Shown here: positions 24,153 through 33,547 of the stretch, one piece after another
How positions within the stretch are numbered: position 1 is the stretch's first letter
How the letters are laid out: every line of letters starts with the position of its first letter
Assembly: GCA_963728925.1 (NCBI GenBank)
Contig: CAVSMB010000031.1
Coordinates: forward strand, 189,614 to 253,613
From: JBBPZA01 sp963728925
GTDB lineage: Bacteria > Actinomycetota > Thermoleophilia > Solirubrobacterales > Solirubrobacteraceae
Direction of reading: 5' to 3'
Length of the DNA: 64,000 nt
Position numbers and translations under genes: made by a program
Notes under the pieces: generated by a model
The model's database searches: none
The model's input: the letters and a program-made list of their open reading frames with translations, nothing else
Told to the model about the DNA's origin: nothing

Positions 24153-25426
24153 TGACCCCCCAGTTCATCGCCGATCGCTACGAGCTCCAGGGACGGCTGG
24201 GGGTCGGCGGGATGTCGACCGTGCAACTGGCCTTCGACCATCGCCTCGAGCGCCACGTGGCGGTCAAGCTCCTCGCCGAGCACCTCGCCGAGGACGAGGC
24301 CTTCGTGTCGCGCTTCCGGCGCGAGGCGCTCGCGGCGGCGCGCCTCGTGCACCCGAACATCGTCCAGGTCTTCGACTTCGGTCTCGAGGAAGTCTCCGCG
24401 CGCTACTTCATCGTCATGGAGTACGTCCCCGGCAAGTCGTGCGCGGAGATCCTTCGTGACGAGGGGCGACTCGAGGTCGCCGACGGTGTCGAGGTCATCT
24501 CGCAGGCCTGCCGCGGGCTCGATCACGCCCACCGCAACGGCGTGGTGCACCGCGATGTCAAGCCCGGCAACCTGCTGCGCACCCCGGAGGGCGTCGTCAA
24601 GCTCGCCGACTTCGGGATCGCCAAGGCCTCAGAGCAGACGGGCATCACCCAGGCCGGGTCGGTGCTCGGCACGGCGGCCTACCTGGCGCCCGAGCAGGCC
24701 CGCGGCGAGCCCGCCGGCCCCGCGTCGGACATCTACGCGCTCGGCGTGGTCGCCTACCAGCTGCTTGCCGGTCGCCTGCCCTACGAGGCGACCTCGCTGA
24801 CCGAGCTCGCCATGAAGCAGCAGACCGAGCCGCCGCCCGATCTGGACGCGGTCAACCCCGAGGTCCCGCCGTCCCTGGCCCACGCGGTCGCCCGCTCGCT
24901 GTCGCTCGAGCCCGAGAGCCGCTACGCCGGCGCGCTGGCCATGGGCGAGGCGATGCGCGCGGGCGCGCGCGGGGTCGAGCCGCCGCGGGCGCGCGCGGCC
25001 TCCACCGGGGCCGCGACGGCCGCGACCGCGTTCCTCGAGCGCGATCCCTGGGACGAGTCCGCCACCGACGCCACGCGCGCGCTCCCGCCGCGCGGCGAGG
25101 GCACCGAGGCGACGCGCGCGCTGCCGCCCCGCGGGCCGGCGGCCCCGCGGCGCCCCGTCGAGCCGCGCGCCCCGCGCGAGCGCCGCGCCGGCGCCGCGCC
25201 GGCCCCGGCGGCGGCTGCCCCGCCGCGGCCGCGGCGCAAGCGCCGCGGCCTGCGCCGTGCCCTCGGCCTGCTCCTGCTGATCCTCGTCCTCGCCGCGGCG
25301 GGCATCGCGGCGATCGTCTACGCCGACAGCCGCTCCCGGAACCCGCAGCTGCACGACTCCTTCGGCCAGGACGTCCAGCAGGCCGTCCAGGACGTCAAGG
25401 ACCTGGTCGACAAGAACACGCAGTAG
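24152..25426 (+). CDS. PknB-like membrane Ser/Thr protein kinase
   Basis: Eukaryotic-type Ser/Thr kinase, 424 residues. Kinase domain (about 5-265) has the glycine loop RLGVGGMSTV, VAVKLL, HRDVKPGN, ADFGIAK and YLAPEQARG, so it is catalytically complete. The juxtamembrane linker (about 280-365) is Pro/Arg/Ala-rich and holds two copies of ATRALPPRG, possible phosphorylation sites. One membrane helix (about 368-390) is followed by only about 30 outside residues and no PASTA repeats, so ligand sensing may depend on the coupled lipoprotein upstream. ATG at 24152 overlaps the lipoprotein stop. Confidence 0.92.
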   Translation: MTPQFIADRYELQGRLGVGGMSTVQLAFDHRLERHVAVKLLAEHLAEDEAFVSRFRREALAAARLVHPNIVQVFDFGLEEVSARYFIVMEYVPGKSCAEILRDEGRLEVADGVEVISQACRGLDHAHRNGVVHRDVKPGNLLRTPEGVVKLADFGIAKASEQTGITQAGSVLGTAAYLAPEQARGEPAGPASDIYALGVVAYQLLAGRLPYEATSLTELAMKQQTEPPPDLDAVNPEVPPSLAHAVARSLSLEPESRYAGALAMGEAMRAGARGVEPPRARAASTGAATAATAFLERDPWDESATDATRALPPRGEGTEATRALPPRGPAAPRRPVEPRAPRERRAGAAPAPAAAAPPRPRRKRRGLRRALGLLLLILVLAAAGIAAIVYADSRSRNPQLHDSFGQDVQQAVQDVKDLVDKNTQ

Positions 25427-25474
25427 GGGAGAAGCGGTCGGGGGCGAGAAGCGGGTCGGCGGCGACGCCGCCGG

Positions 25475-26146
25475 TCACTTCTCGACGATGCCCAGGCCCG
25501 CGGGCGTGTAGCGCTCGGGGAGGCCGTGCGCGCGGACGAAGTCCTGGTAGCCCGAGCGGGCGCCCCTCCACTCCGTGCCCTCGTCGCAGTCGTCCACGAG
25601 GACGATGCCGCCCCGGGCGAGACGCGGGTAGACCTTTTCCAGGCCGTCGTGGATCGGGACCGCGAGGTCGACGTCCATCAGGCACGCGGCGATCAGCGGG
25701 GGCAGCCCCGCCGGGTCGAGCTCGCAGATGTCGGCCTCGATCGATTCGACGTCGAGCTCGAGGTGGCGCATCGTCCGGTCGAACATCTCGCGCGGGTTCT
25801 CGGCGAAGCCGCTGCGGAAGGTCTCGGGCGTCCCGTGGGCGACGTCTGACTCGAACTGGTCGGCCACGAAGCCGGCAAAGGTGTCGACGCAGACGTAGCG
25901 CTTGCGCACGCCGGCCTGCTTCATGGCCCGGCAGGCGGCGACGGTGGTCGCGCCGCGAAAGCACCCGACCTCCAGCACGGCGCCCTCGACGTGCCCGCGT
26001 TCGGCGACCGCGGCCAGGTACTCGTCGAGGCGCCCGCCCGTGAGCTGGGGCTCCAGCGGATGGCGGCGCAGGTACACCGACACCGGCATCAACCGTCGAA
26101 CTGCGTCTTTCACCATCGTCCACCTCAGCCTTTCGCCCACACGCAC
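25475..26146 (-). CDS. TylF/MycF-like O-methyltransferase
   Basis: SAM-dependent methyltransferase of the TylF (macrocin O-methyltransferase) type, 223 residues. Seen: SAM site VEGAVLEVGCFRGATTV, YVCVDTFAGF, and the metal-binding region GGIVLVDDCDEGTEW, where the paired aspartates are characteristic of this group. Family members methylate sugar hydroxyls in natural products or glycans; the substrate is unknown. A later start (MVKDAVRRLMP, 10 codons on) is possible. It lies 113 bp downstream of the sigma/amidotransferase gene on the same strand and is convergent with the kinase. Confidence 0.8.
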   Translation of the reverse strand: MRVGERLRWTMVKDAVRRLMPVSVYLRRHPLEPQLTGGRLDEYLAAVAERGHVEGAVLEVGCFRGATTVAACRAMKQAGVRKRYVCVDTFAGFVADQFESDVAHGTPETFRSGFAENPREMFDRTMRHLELDVESIEADICELDPAGLPPLIAACLMDVDLAVPIHDGLEKVYPRLARGGIVLVDDCDEGTEWRGARSGYQDFVRAHGLPERYTPAGLGIVEK

Positions 26147-26259
26147 CCGGACCGGCTCTGCCCGCCGGCCCGAGACTCACCGCATCAACGCTCCGACGGC
26201 CCGGTTCTTGCGCGCCGGGGCCCCTCCCCCGGTGGCCGCGGGCGGGGACCGCGGTGGGC

Positions 26260-27390
26260 TCAGGCGGCAGCGCGGCCGCGAACGCACCCCTCGACGAACG
26301 CCTCGCCGACGCGCGCCCCCGCGTGGGCGGAGCCCTCGTGCTCGGGATGCCATTGCAGCCCGACGGCCAGCGGCCGGCCCGCGATCTCGATGCTCTCGAC
26401 GACGCCGTCGGGCGAGGTCGAGGTCACCCGGACCCCTCGCCCGAGGCGGCGCAGCGCCTGATGGTGCTCGGTCGACACCGAGGCGCCGGCGCCGAGCCAG
26501 TCGCGCATCGAAGAGCCGGGCGCCGTCCGAACGTGGTGGTCGACGCCGCGGTGCGGGGACCGCGTGGTCCCGTCCTCGTGGACGTCTTGCCACAGCGTCC
26601 CGCCGAGCGCGACGTTCATGAGCTGGTGGCCGCGGCAGATGCCCAGGACCGGGAGGGCGCGTCCCAGCGCCGCGGCGGCGATGCGCAGGTCGACGGCGTC
26701 GCGCCCGGCGTCGGAGGAGTCGGCGAAGCGCAACGGCTCACCGTAGGTCGAGGGATGGACGTCGCCGATGCTCCCGGTCATGACGAGGCCGTCGGCGGTG
26801 GCGAGCTGGCGCTCGGCACGGTCGCGACGCAGGACCTCGACGCGCGCGCCACGACCCGCGAGCCAGGTCAGGTAGGGCTCGAGCGGGTCCTCGGCGTCCA
26901 TCACGACGAGCACGGGGGCGAACGCTGCCGGGCGAGCCTCCCGGAAGCGCTCGACGAAGGCAGCGCGCGCCCTCGAGACGCGCTTGCGCGCCGCCTCGGG
27001 GGTGATGTGCAGGACGCCGGCGATCTCGTCGTGCGTGAGGCCGGCCTCGAAGCGCAGCCACAGCAGCGCGCGTTCGTCGGACGGGCCGGTGCCGAGCGCC
27101 TCCTGCGCCGCGAGCCGATCGCCCGGGTCGCGCTCGGGCGCCGCGACGTCGTCGTGCAGCTCGCTGAAGTCGCGCAGCCGCCGCCGGCGCAGCTCGTCGA
27201 TCGCGAGGTTGGCCCCGACGCGGTGCAGCCATGCCCGCATGCCGGGCTCGTCGAGCTCGCGCGGCGCGCTCCGCCAGGCGCGCAGCAGCAGCTCCTGGCG
27301 CAGGTCCTGCGCGGCGTCGGACCCGACCATGCGCGCCAGCCGCCGGCTGACCTGGGGCTCGAGGGCCTCGAGGAGGGCGAGGAAGCTCAT
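26260..27390 (-). CDS. ECF sigma factor fused to class I glutamine amidotransferase (PuuD-like)
   Basis: One uninterrupted frame of 376 residues joins two domains. Residues 1-153 are an ECF sigma factor: region 2 (DAAQDLRQELLLRAWR, MRAWLHRVGANLAIDELRRRR) and region 4 with its helix-turn-helix (LTHDEIAGVLHITPEAARKR). Residues 157-376 are a class I glutamine amidotransferase of the gamma-glutamyl-GABA hydrolase (C26) type: LPVLGICRGHQLMNVALGGT with nucleophile Cys252, and GLQWHPEHEG with His348 and Glu350. All three catalytic residues are present. The two activities (promoter recognition and gamma-glutamyl hydrolysis) are not normally in one chain. No anti-sigma gene is adjacent. A TylF-like methyltransferase follows. 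Confidence 0.88.
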   Translation of the reverse strand: MSFLALLEALEPQVSRRLARMVGSDAAQDLRQELLLRAWRSAPRELDEPGMRAWLHRVGANLAIDELRRRRLRDFSELHDDVAAPERDPGDRLAAQEALGTGPSDERALLWLRFEAGLTHDEIAGVLHITPEAARKRVSRARAAFVERFREARPAAFAPVLVVMDAEDPLEPYLTWLAGRGARVEVLRRDRAERQLATADGLVMTGSIGDVHPSTYGEPLRFADSSDAGRDAVDLRIAAAALGRALPVLGICRGHQLMNVALGGTLWQDVHEDGTTRSPHRGVDHHVRTAPGSSMRDWLGAGASVSTEHHQALRRLGRGVRVTSTSPDGVVESIEIAGRPLAVGLQWHPEHEGSAHAGARVGEAFVEGCVRGRAAA

Positions 27391-27476
27391 CTACCCCGAC
27401 AACGTACGACAGCCGCAAGACCGGACAAAGGAACGCGATCCGCGCGGGCGGGGCCGCGGCCGGCCGCAGACCTTCC

Positions 27477-28673
27477 TCACGGCGCCGCGCCGGCCCGCAG
27501 CGCCGCGGTCTCCTGGCCCAGGCGCCCTGCCGTGATCGCCGCTCGCAGCCGTTCCATCAGCCGCGACACGAAGCTGAGGTTGTGGAGGGTGACGAGCCGT
27601 TGGGCGGTCAGCTCGCGGCGGCGCAGCAGGTAGCGCAGGTAGCCGCGCGAGTAGCCCTCGGCGCACGCCGGACACGGGCAGCCCTCGAGCATCGGCTCCC
27701 GGGCGGTCCTGAAGCGGGCCGCGGTCAGGTCGATCCGCCAGCGTCGCTCGGGCTCGGGCACGAGCGCCATCCCGTGGCGGCCCAGGCGAGTCGGCATCGC
27801 GCAGTCGAAGGTGTCGATCCCGAGCTCGACGCCGCGCAGCAGGTCGTCGACGTCGCCGATCCCCAGCAGGTGGCGCGGCTGCGCGTCCGGTCCACCCCCC
27901 AGCTCGTCGACCGCCCAGCCGACGACCTCGTATATCTGCGCCTTGTCGCGCCCGAGCGAGCCGCCGATGGCGATCCCGCGGCACCTCGACGCCGCCACCT
28001 CCTGGGCCGAGGAGCGGCGCAGGTCCTCGTGGACCCCGCCCTGCACGATCCCGTAGACGACCTGCTCCGCCGGTCCCCGCGCGGCGTGCCAGTCCAGGCA
28101 GCGCGCGAGCCAGCGGTGCGTGCGCTCGGTCGAGCGCGCGGTGTAGTCGCGGGTCGCGTGGAACGGCGTGCACTCGTCGAAGGCAAGTGCGATGTCCGAG
28201 CCCAGGGCGGCCTGCACCTCCATCGAGGTCTCGGGGGCCAAGAAGCGCTCGCTCCCGTCGACGTAGGAGCGGAACCGCACGCCCTCCTCGGAGATCTCGA
28301 GGATCGCTCCCGCCCCTCGCCCTCCGTCGGCCGCGCGGCCCTTTATCTCGTCCGCCACGGTGCCGTGGCCCATCGAGAAGACCTGGAAGCCGCCGGAGTC
28401 GGTGATGATCGGTCGCTCCCAGCGCATGAAGGAGTGCAGCCCACCGAAGCGGCCGATGAGCTCGTGGCCGGGCTCGAGGAACAGGTGGAAGGTGTTGCCG
28501 AGCACCATCTCGTAGCCGAGCGCAGCCACCTCGGCCGCCTGCAGCCCACGGACCGACCCCTTCGTCGCCAGCGGGACGAAGGCCGGCGTGCGGACCTCGC
28601 CGTGGGCCAGCGACAGGACTCCGGCACGGGCGCGGGAGCCAGCATCCCGGGCGGTGACCACGAGAAGGGGCAT
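27477..28673 (-). CDS. tgt: tRNA-guanine transglycosylase
   Basis: Exchanges guanine for preQ1 at position 34 of tRNAs with GUN anticodons. 398 residues. Signatures: ITDSGGFQVFSMG with the base-recognition aspartate, ALAFDECTPF, GIDTFDCAMPTRLGRHG near the nucleophile aspartate, and the zinc site CPCPACAEGYSRGYLRYLL with a later histidine. The ATG at 28673 (MPLLVVTARDAG) is preferred over an in-frame start 12 codons upstream. A single stand-alone gene; queuosine synthesis genes are not in the window. Confidence 0.93.
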   Translation of the reverse strand: MPLLVVTARDAGSRARAGVLSLAHGEVRTPAFVPLATKGSVRGLQAAEVAALGYEMVLGNTFHLFLEPGHELIGRFGGLHSFMRWERPIITDSGGFQVFSMGHGTVADEIKGRAADGGRGAGAILEISEEGVRFRSYVDGSERFLAPETSMEVQAALGSDIALAFDECTPFHATRDYTARSTERTHRWLARCLDWHAARGPAEQVVYGIVQGGVHEDLRRSSAQEVAASRCRGIAIGGSLGRDKAQIYEVVGWAVDELGGGPDAQPRHLLGIGDVDDLLRGVELGIDTFDCAMPTRLGRHGMALVPEPERRWRIDLTAARFRTAREPMLEGCPCPACAEGYSRGYLRYLLRRRELTAQRLVTLHNLSFVSRLMERLRAAITAGRLGQETAALRAGAAP

Positions 28674-28702
28674 CCGGAGCAACTCTAGCCCGGTGACAAG
28701 AC

Positions 28703-28731
28703 TTGACACGCCGACACTGAGATTTCATAAT
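28703..28731 (+). promoter_or_regulatory. Sigma-70-type promoter of hsp20
   Basis: TTGACA (28703-28708), a 17-bp spacer, then CATAAT (28726-28731), about 40 bp before the hsp20 ATG: a near-consensus housekeeping promoter, rare in such G+C-rich DNA. The sequence CTTGACA-N7-ACTGAGA spanning the -35 box is an imperfect inverted repeat that recalls, but does not match well, the HspR/HAIR operator. A GGAGG ribosome site is at 28762-28766. Confidence 0.72.
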
Positions 28732-28771
28732 TGGCTTCACTGAAGGAACTACCACCACCACGGAGGTTCGC

Positions 28772-29260
28772 ATGGCACTCATTCGCTGGGAGCCGGCCCG
28801 AGAGCTGAACTCCCTTCAGTCGGAGATGAACCGACTGTTCAACACGTTCTTCGACGCCCCTCCGCCGGGCAACGGAGGCTCAGTACGCCGCTGGGTCCCG
28901 GCCATGGACCTCGTCGAGACCCAGGACGCCTTCGTCCTGCGCGCCGACCTGCCAGGGCTCGACGAAGGCGACATCTCGATCCAGTTGGAGAACAGCCTGC
29001 TCACCGTCTCGGGCGAGCGCAAGGCCGAGCACGAGCAGCAGGGCGAGGGCTACTACCGCGTCGAGCGGGCCACCGGCGCCTTCGCGCGGTCGCTCACGCT
29101 GCCCGACGGCGTCGATCCGGACGCGGTCTCGGCGAGCTTCGACAAGGGCGTGCTCGAGATCCGCGTCCCGAAGCCAGAGCAGGCGAAGCCGCGGAAGGTC
29201 GAAATCGCGGTCGGCGGTGGCCGGCCGACCATCGAAGGGAAGGAGACCGGGGAGAGCTAG
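28772..29260 (+). CDS. Hsp20/alpha-crystallin small heat shock protein
   Basis: ATP-independent holdase that binds unfolding proteins in the cytoplasm. 162 residues: variable N-terminus starting MALIRWEPARELNSLQSEMN, alpha-crystallin domain (about 45-140) with LRADLPGLDEGDISIQLE, LTVSGERK and ASFDKGVLEIRVPKP, and a short polar C-terminal tail. A strong promoter and ribosome binding site precede it. The last 4 bases overlap the end of the convergent MarR gene. Confidence 0.93.
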   Translation: MALIRWEPARELNSLQSEMNRLFNTFFDAPPPGNGGSVRRWVPAMDLVETQDAFVLRADLPGLDEGDISIQLENSLLTVSGERKAEHEQQGEGYYRVERATGAFARSLTLPDGVDPDAVSASFDKGVLEIRVPKPEQAKPRKVEIAVGGGRPTIEGKETGES

Positions 29261-29724
29261 GCGGCGACGCGCGCCCAGAGCGTCGCGAGCTGTTCGAGCT
29301 CGCCCGCCGAGAAGCACGAGAGGAAGTCGCGGCGGATCGCCGCGCGGTGCGTCGGCCGGGCCTCGTCGAGGCGCCGGCCGCCGGCCGCGGTGAGCACTGC
29401 GAAGGACCCGCGCGCGTCGGAGTGGCAGCACGCGCGGGCGATCAGCCCGTCGCGCTCGAGGCGGTCGACGAGGCGCGTGAGCCCGCTGCGGCTGAGGCAG
29501 ACGGTGTCCGCGAGGTCGCACATCCGCATCTTGCGGTCCGCCGTGGACCGCAACGCGCACAGCACCTCGTAGGAGGACAGGCCGATGCTGTGGCCCGCCT
29601 CGAGGTCGGCGTCGAGCCGCTTGACCAGGGCGTCGTGCGCCCGCACGAGCCCGCGCCATGCGCGGAGCTCGACGTCACTGAGTTCAGCCTCCGCGGCCGT
29701 GGGTGTCGGCGTCGTCGTGACCAA
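29257..29724 (-). CDS. MarR-family transcriptional regulator
   Basis: Winged helix-turn-helix repressor, 155 residues. Typical pattern: GLSSYEVLCALRS, recognition helix region MCDLADTVCLSRSGLTRLVDRL and wing ERDGLIARACCHSDARGSF. It carries cysteines at DLADTVCLS and ARACCHSD, so redox sensing is conceivable but unproven. No efflux or target gene is adjacent on its strand; hsp20 is convergent and gpmI lies downstream. Confidence 0.88.
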   Translation of the reverse strand: MVTTTPTPTAAEAELSDVELRAWRGLVRAHDALVKRLDADLEAGHSIGLSSYEVLCALRSTADRKMRMCDLADTVCLSRSGLTRLVDRLERDGLIARACCHSDARGSFAVLTAAGGRRLDEARPTHRAAIRRDFLSCFSAGELEQLATLWARVAA

Positions 29725-29829
29725 CGAAATGTCCCTCCTTACTGCGGTTTCAACATAGCAGCGGAAGCGCCCGGAGAGCGGCGCTGCGCCACGAACGGAG
29801 CGCCCCGCCGAAGCGCAGCGCCACGCTCA

Positions 29830-31365
29830 TCACGCGAGCAGCGACCGTCCCGTCATCTCGGACGGCTGCTCCTCGCCGAGCAGCGCCAGGAGGGTGGGGG
29901 CGACGTCGGCCAGGATCCCGGGCCCCTCGAGCCGCGCGCCGCTGACGGTGACAACGAGGGGCACCGGATTGAGCGAGTGGGCGGTGTTCGGGCTGCCGTC
30001 GGGCTCGAGCATGTGGTCGGCGTTGCCGTGGTCGGCGGTCACCACGCACGCGCCGCCCGCCTCGTGGACGGCAGCGACCACCTCCCGGAGGCACGCGTCA
30101 ACGGTCTCGACCGCCTCGACCGCCGCCGGGATCGAGCCGGTGTGCCCGACCATGTCGGTGTTCGCGAAGTTGATCACCGCGAAGCGCGCGCCGTGCTCGC
30201 GCCACGCGCCGGCGAACGCGTCGGCGACCCCGCGCGCGCTCATCTCCGGCTTTCGGTCGTAGGTGGGAACGTCGCGGGGCGACGGGATGAGCTCACGCTC
30301 CTCGCCCGCGTAGGCTTCCTCCTCGCCGCCGTTGAAGAAGTAGGTGACGTGGGCGTACTTCTCGGTCTCGGCGACGTGGAGCTGGCCGTGGCCGCGCTCG
30401 GAGAGGACCCGGGCGAGGGTGACCGACGGCCGCGCCGGCGGGAAGGCGGACGGGTAGTCCCAGGCCTCCTCGTACTCGGCCATGGTGGCGAGGTGCTCGA
30501 CGGGGTCGTGGCCGTGACGGTCGATCTCGGCGAAGCCGGGCTCGGCCAGCGCGCGGACGATCTCGCGCATCCGGTCGGGACGGAAGTTGAAGCAGATCAC
30601 GCTGTCGCCGGGGCGGATCGTCGCCTCCTCCCCGACCAGCGTAGGCTCGACGAACTCGTCGGTCTCGTCCCGGGCGTAGGCGTCCTGGACCGCCTCGTGA
30701 CCCGTGGCCGCGCGGTGCGGCGCCTCGCCGGCCACCAGCAGATCGTAGGCGCGCTGGATGCGGTCCCAGCGGGTGTCGCGGTCCATCGCGAAGTAGCGAC
30801 CGACGACGCTTCCCACGCGTCCCGCGCCCGCCGCGGCGCACCAGCCCTCGACGGTCTCGAGGAATCCGGAGCCGCCATGCGGCAGCGTGTCGCGTCCGTC
30901 GGTGAACGCGTGGATCACGAGGTCGTCGACGCCGAGCTCCGCGCCCATGCCGATCAGCGCTTCCAGGTGGCCGAAGCCCGAGTGGACGCCGCCGTCGGAG
31001 ACGAGCCCGACGAGGTGGACCCGCGGGCCGGCGGCGAAGCCCGCGCGCAGGACCTCGTTCTCGCTAAGCGACCCGTCGGCCACGGCGTCGTCGATGCGGG
31101 TCAGGTCCTGGGTGACCACGGCGCCCGCGCCGAGGTTGAGGTGGCCGACCTCCGAGTTGCCCATCTGTCCCTCGGGAAGGCCGACGCTGCGCCCGCCGGC
31201 CTCCAGGCGCGTGTGCGGGTAGCCGGCCCACAGCTCGTCGAACACCGGCGTGTCGGCCAGCTCCACGGCGTTCCCCGGCCCCGGTTCCTCGAGCCCCCAG
31301 CCGTCGAGCACGACGAGGCAGGCGCGGTCCACGGGGGCGCGGTCGGGCCCGGGCGGGAGGGTCAA
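29830..31365 (-). CDS. gpmI: Cofactor-independent phosphoglycerate mutase
   Basis: Interconverts 3- and 2-phosphoglycerate using two metal ions. About 511 residues, the usual length. Seen: VVLDGWGLEEPGPGNA (metal aspartate), GQMGNSEVGHLNLGAGAVV with the catalytic serine, HAFTDGRDT, NFRPDRMREI, FANTDMVGHTG and VVTADHGNADHM. The start is taken as TTG at 31365, overlapping the tpiA stop (TTGA); a GTG 11 codons further in (31332) is an alternative. It is the last gene of the gap-pgk-tpiA-gpmI cluster. Confidence 0.92.
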   Translation of the reverse strand: MTLPPGPDRAPVDRACLVVLDGWGLEEPGPGNAVELADTPVFDELWAGYPHTRLEAGGRSVGLPEGQMGNSEVGHLNLGAGAVVTQDLTRIDDAVADGSLSENEVLRAGFAAGPRVHLVGLVSDGGVHSGFGHLEALIGMGAELGVDDLVIHAFTDGRDTLPHGGSGFLETVEGWCAAAGAGRVGSVVGRYFAMDRDTRWDRIQRAYDLLVAGEAPHRAATGHEAVQDAYARDETDEFVEPTLVGEEATIRPGDSVICFNFRPDRMREIVRALAEPGFAEIDRHGHDPVEHLATMAEYEEAWDYPSAFPPARPSVTLARVLSERGHGQLHVAETEKYAHVTYFFNGGEEEAYAGEERELIPSPRDVPTYDRKPEMSARGVADAFAGAWREHGARFAVINFANTDMVGHTGSIPAAVEAVETVDACLREVVAAVHEAGGACVVTADHGNADHMLEPDGSPNTAHSLNPVPLVVTVSGARLEGPGILADVAPTLLALLGEEQPSEMTGRSLLA

Positions 31366-32120
31366 GGGCGCGCCGCCGCCACGATCTGCGCGAACGACCC
31401 CGGATGCAGGCTCGCGCCGCCGACCAGCGCGCCGTCGACATCGGGCAGCGCGAGGATCTCGCTCGCGCTGTCCGGCTTGACGCTTCCGCCGTAGAGGATC
31501 CGCACATGCTCGGCCGCGGGCGTGTGGCGGTCCTCGATCAGCGCCCGCACGAAGGCAATCGCGTCCTGGGCCTGCTCGGGCGTCGCAACCTGCCCGGTAC
31601 CGATCGCCCAGACCGGCTCGTAGGCCACCACGACCTCGGCGAGGCGCTCGTCGGGCACGTCGCGCAGGCCCTCCTGGACCTGGTGGCGCAGGCGCCGCTC
31701 GGTGTCGCCGTTCTCGCGCTCCTCCTCGCTCTCGCCGACGCACAGCATCGGCACGAGGTCGTACTCGAGCGCGGCGGGCACCTTCATCTGGAGATGGCGG
31801 TCGGTCTCGCCGAAGTGCTGGCGACGCTCCGAGTGCCCGAGAACGGTGCCGTCGACGTCCAGCTCGGCGAGCATCGGCGGGGAGATCTCGCCGGTGAACG
31901 CGCCCTCGGAAAGCTCGTGCATGGTCTGGGCGAAGACCCGCACGCGCGAGCCGCGCGCGCTGTCGACCATCGGGCCCAGGGCGGTGAAGGGCGGGCACAC
32001 GACGACGTCCACCCCGTCGGCGGTCGAGACCTCGGGCAGCAGCGCCTGGATGTAGGCCTCAGCCTCCGCGACGGTCTTGTGCATCTTCCAGTTGGCGGCG
32101 ATGACGGGGGTGCGGCTCAT
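31362..32120 (-). CDS. tpiA: Triosephosphate isomerase
   Basis: Interconverts dihydroxyacetone phosphate and glyceraldehyde 3-phosphate. 252-residue TIM barrel with ANWKMHKT (active-site lysine), VLGHSERRQHFGE (histidine), VVAYEPVWAIGTG (catalytic glutamate) and LYGGSVKPDSA (phosphate grip). All catalytic residues are present. Its ATG overlaps the end of the pgk remnant (ATGA) and its stop overlaps the gpmI start, so the operon is tightly coupled. Confidence 0.95.
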   Translation of the reverse strand: MSRTPVIAANWKMHKTVAEAEAYIQALLPEVSTADGVDVVVCPPFTALGPMVDSARGSRVRVFAQTMHELSEGAFTGEISPPMLAELDVDGTVLGHSERRQHFGETDRHLQMKVPAALEYDLVPMLCVGESEEERENGDTERRLRHQVQEGLRDVPDERLAEVVVAYEPVWAIGTGQVATPEQAQDAIAFVRALIEDRHTPAAEHVRILYGGSVKPDSASEILALPDVDGALVGGASLHPGSFAQIVAAARP

Positions 32121-32415
32121 CCCAGGCCCTGCACCCCGGGCAGGGGCTTGCCCTCCACGAGCTCAAGGGAGGCACCGCCGCCTGTGGAAACGTGATCGAT
32201 GCGATCGATCAACCCGAATGCCTCCAGCGCGGCGACCGAGGCGGGCCCGACGCCGTCCTCCTCGCAGAGCGAGTCACCGGTCGCATGGCCCTGCGCGCCG
32301 GAGCTCTCGAGCAGACGGTCGACGACGCCGATCTTGTCGGCCACCTTCGCCCCGCCGACGATCGCCACGAAGGGCCGGGGCGGGGCTCGCAGAATCTCCT
32401 CGTCGTCGAGGGTCC

Positions 32416-32419
<4 letters not shown>
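32117..32419 (-). pseudogene. pgk: Phosphoglycerate kinase reduced to 100 codons
   Basis: The place where pgk belongs between gap and tpiA holds only a 100-codon open frame. It starts with GTG overlapping the gap stop (GTGA) and ends overlapping the tpiA start. VRTLDD looks like the native N-terminus. Then comes RPFVAIVGGAKVADKIGVVD, from the middle of Pgk, and finally DHVSTGGGASLELVEGKPLPGV, the native C-terminal nucleotide-binding end. About 300 residues are missing in at least two blocks, yet the frame and both couplings are kept. Catalysis is impossible without the N-terminal 3-phosphoglycerate domain. A collapsed assembly is the main alternative. Confidence 0.8.
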
Positions 32420-33450
<1,031 letters not shown>

Positions 33451-33547
33451 GCTGACCTGTCCTCCTCGGCGACGTGTCGAAACAGGCGCCGGACGTCGCC
33501 CGGCGCGTAGCGAAGGCTATCAGCGGGCCCGCCGGCCGAGCCCGCCC

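Noticed and set aside
28702..28724. HspR/HAIR operator before hsp20
   Set aside because: Only about 9 of 14 positions fit CTTGAGT-N7-ACTCAAG; a sigma-70 promoter explains the same bases better, so it is only mentioned there.
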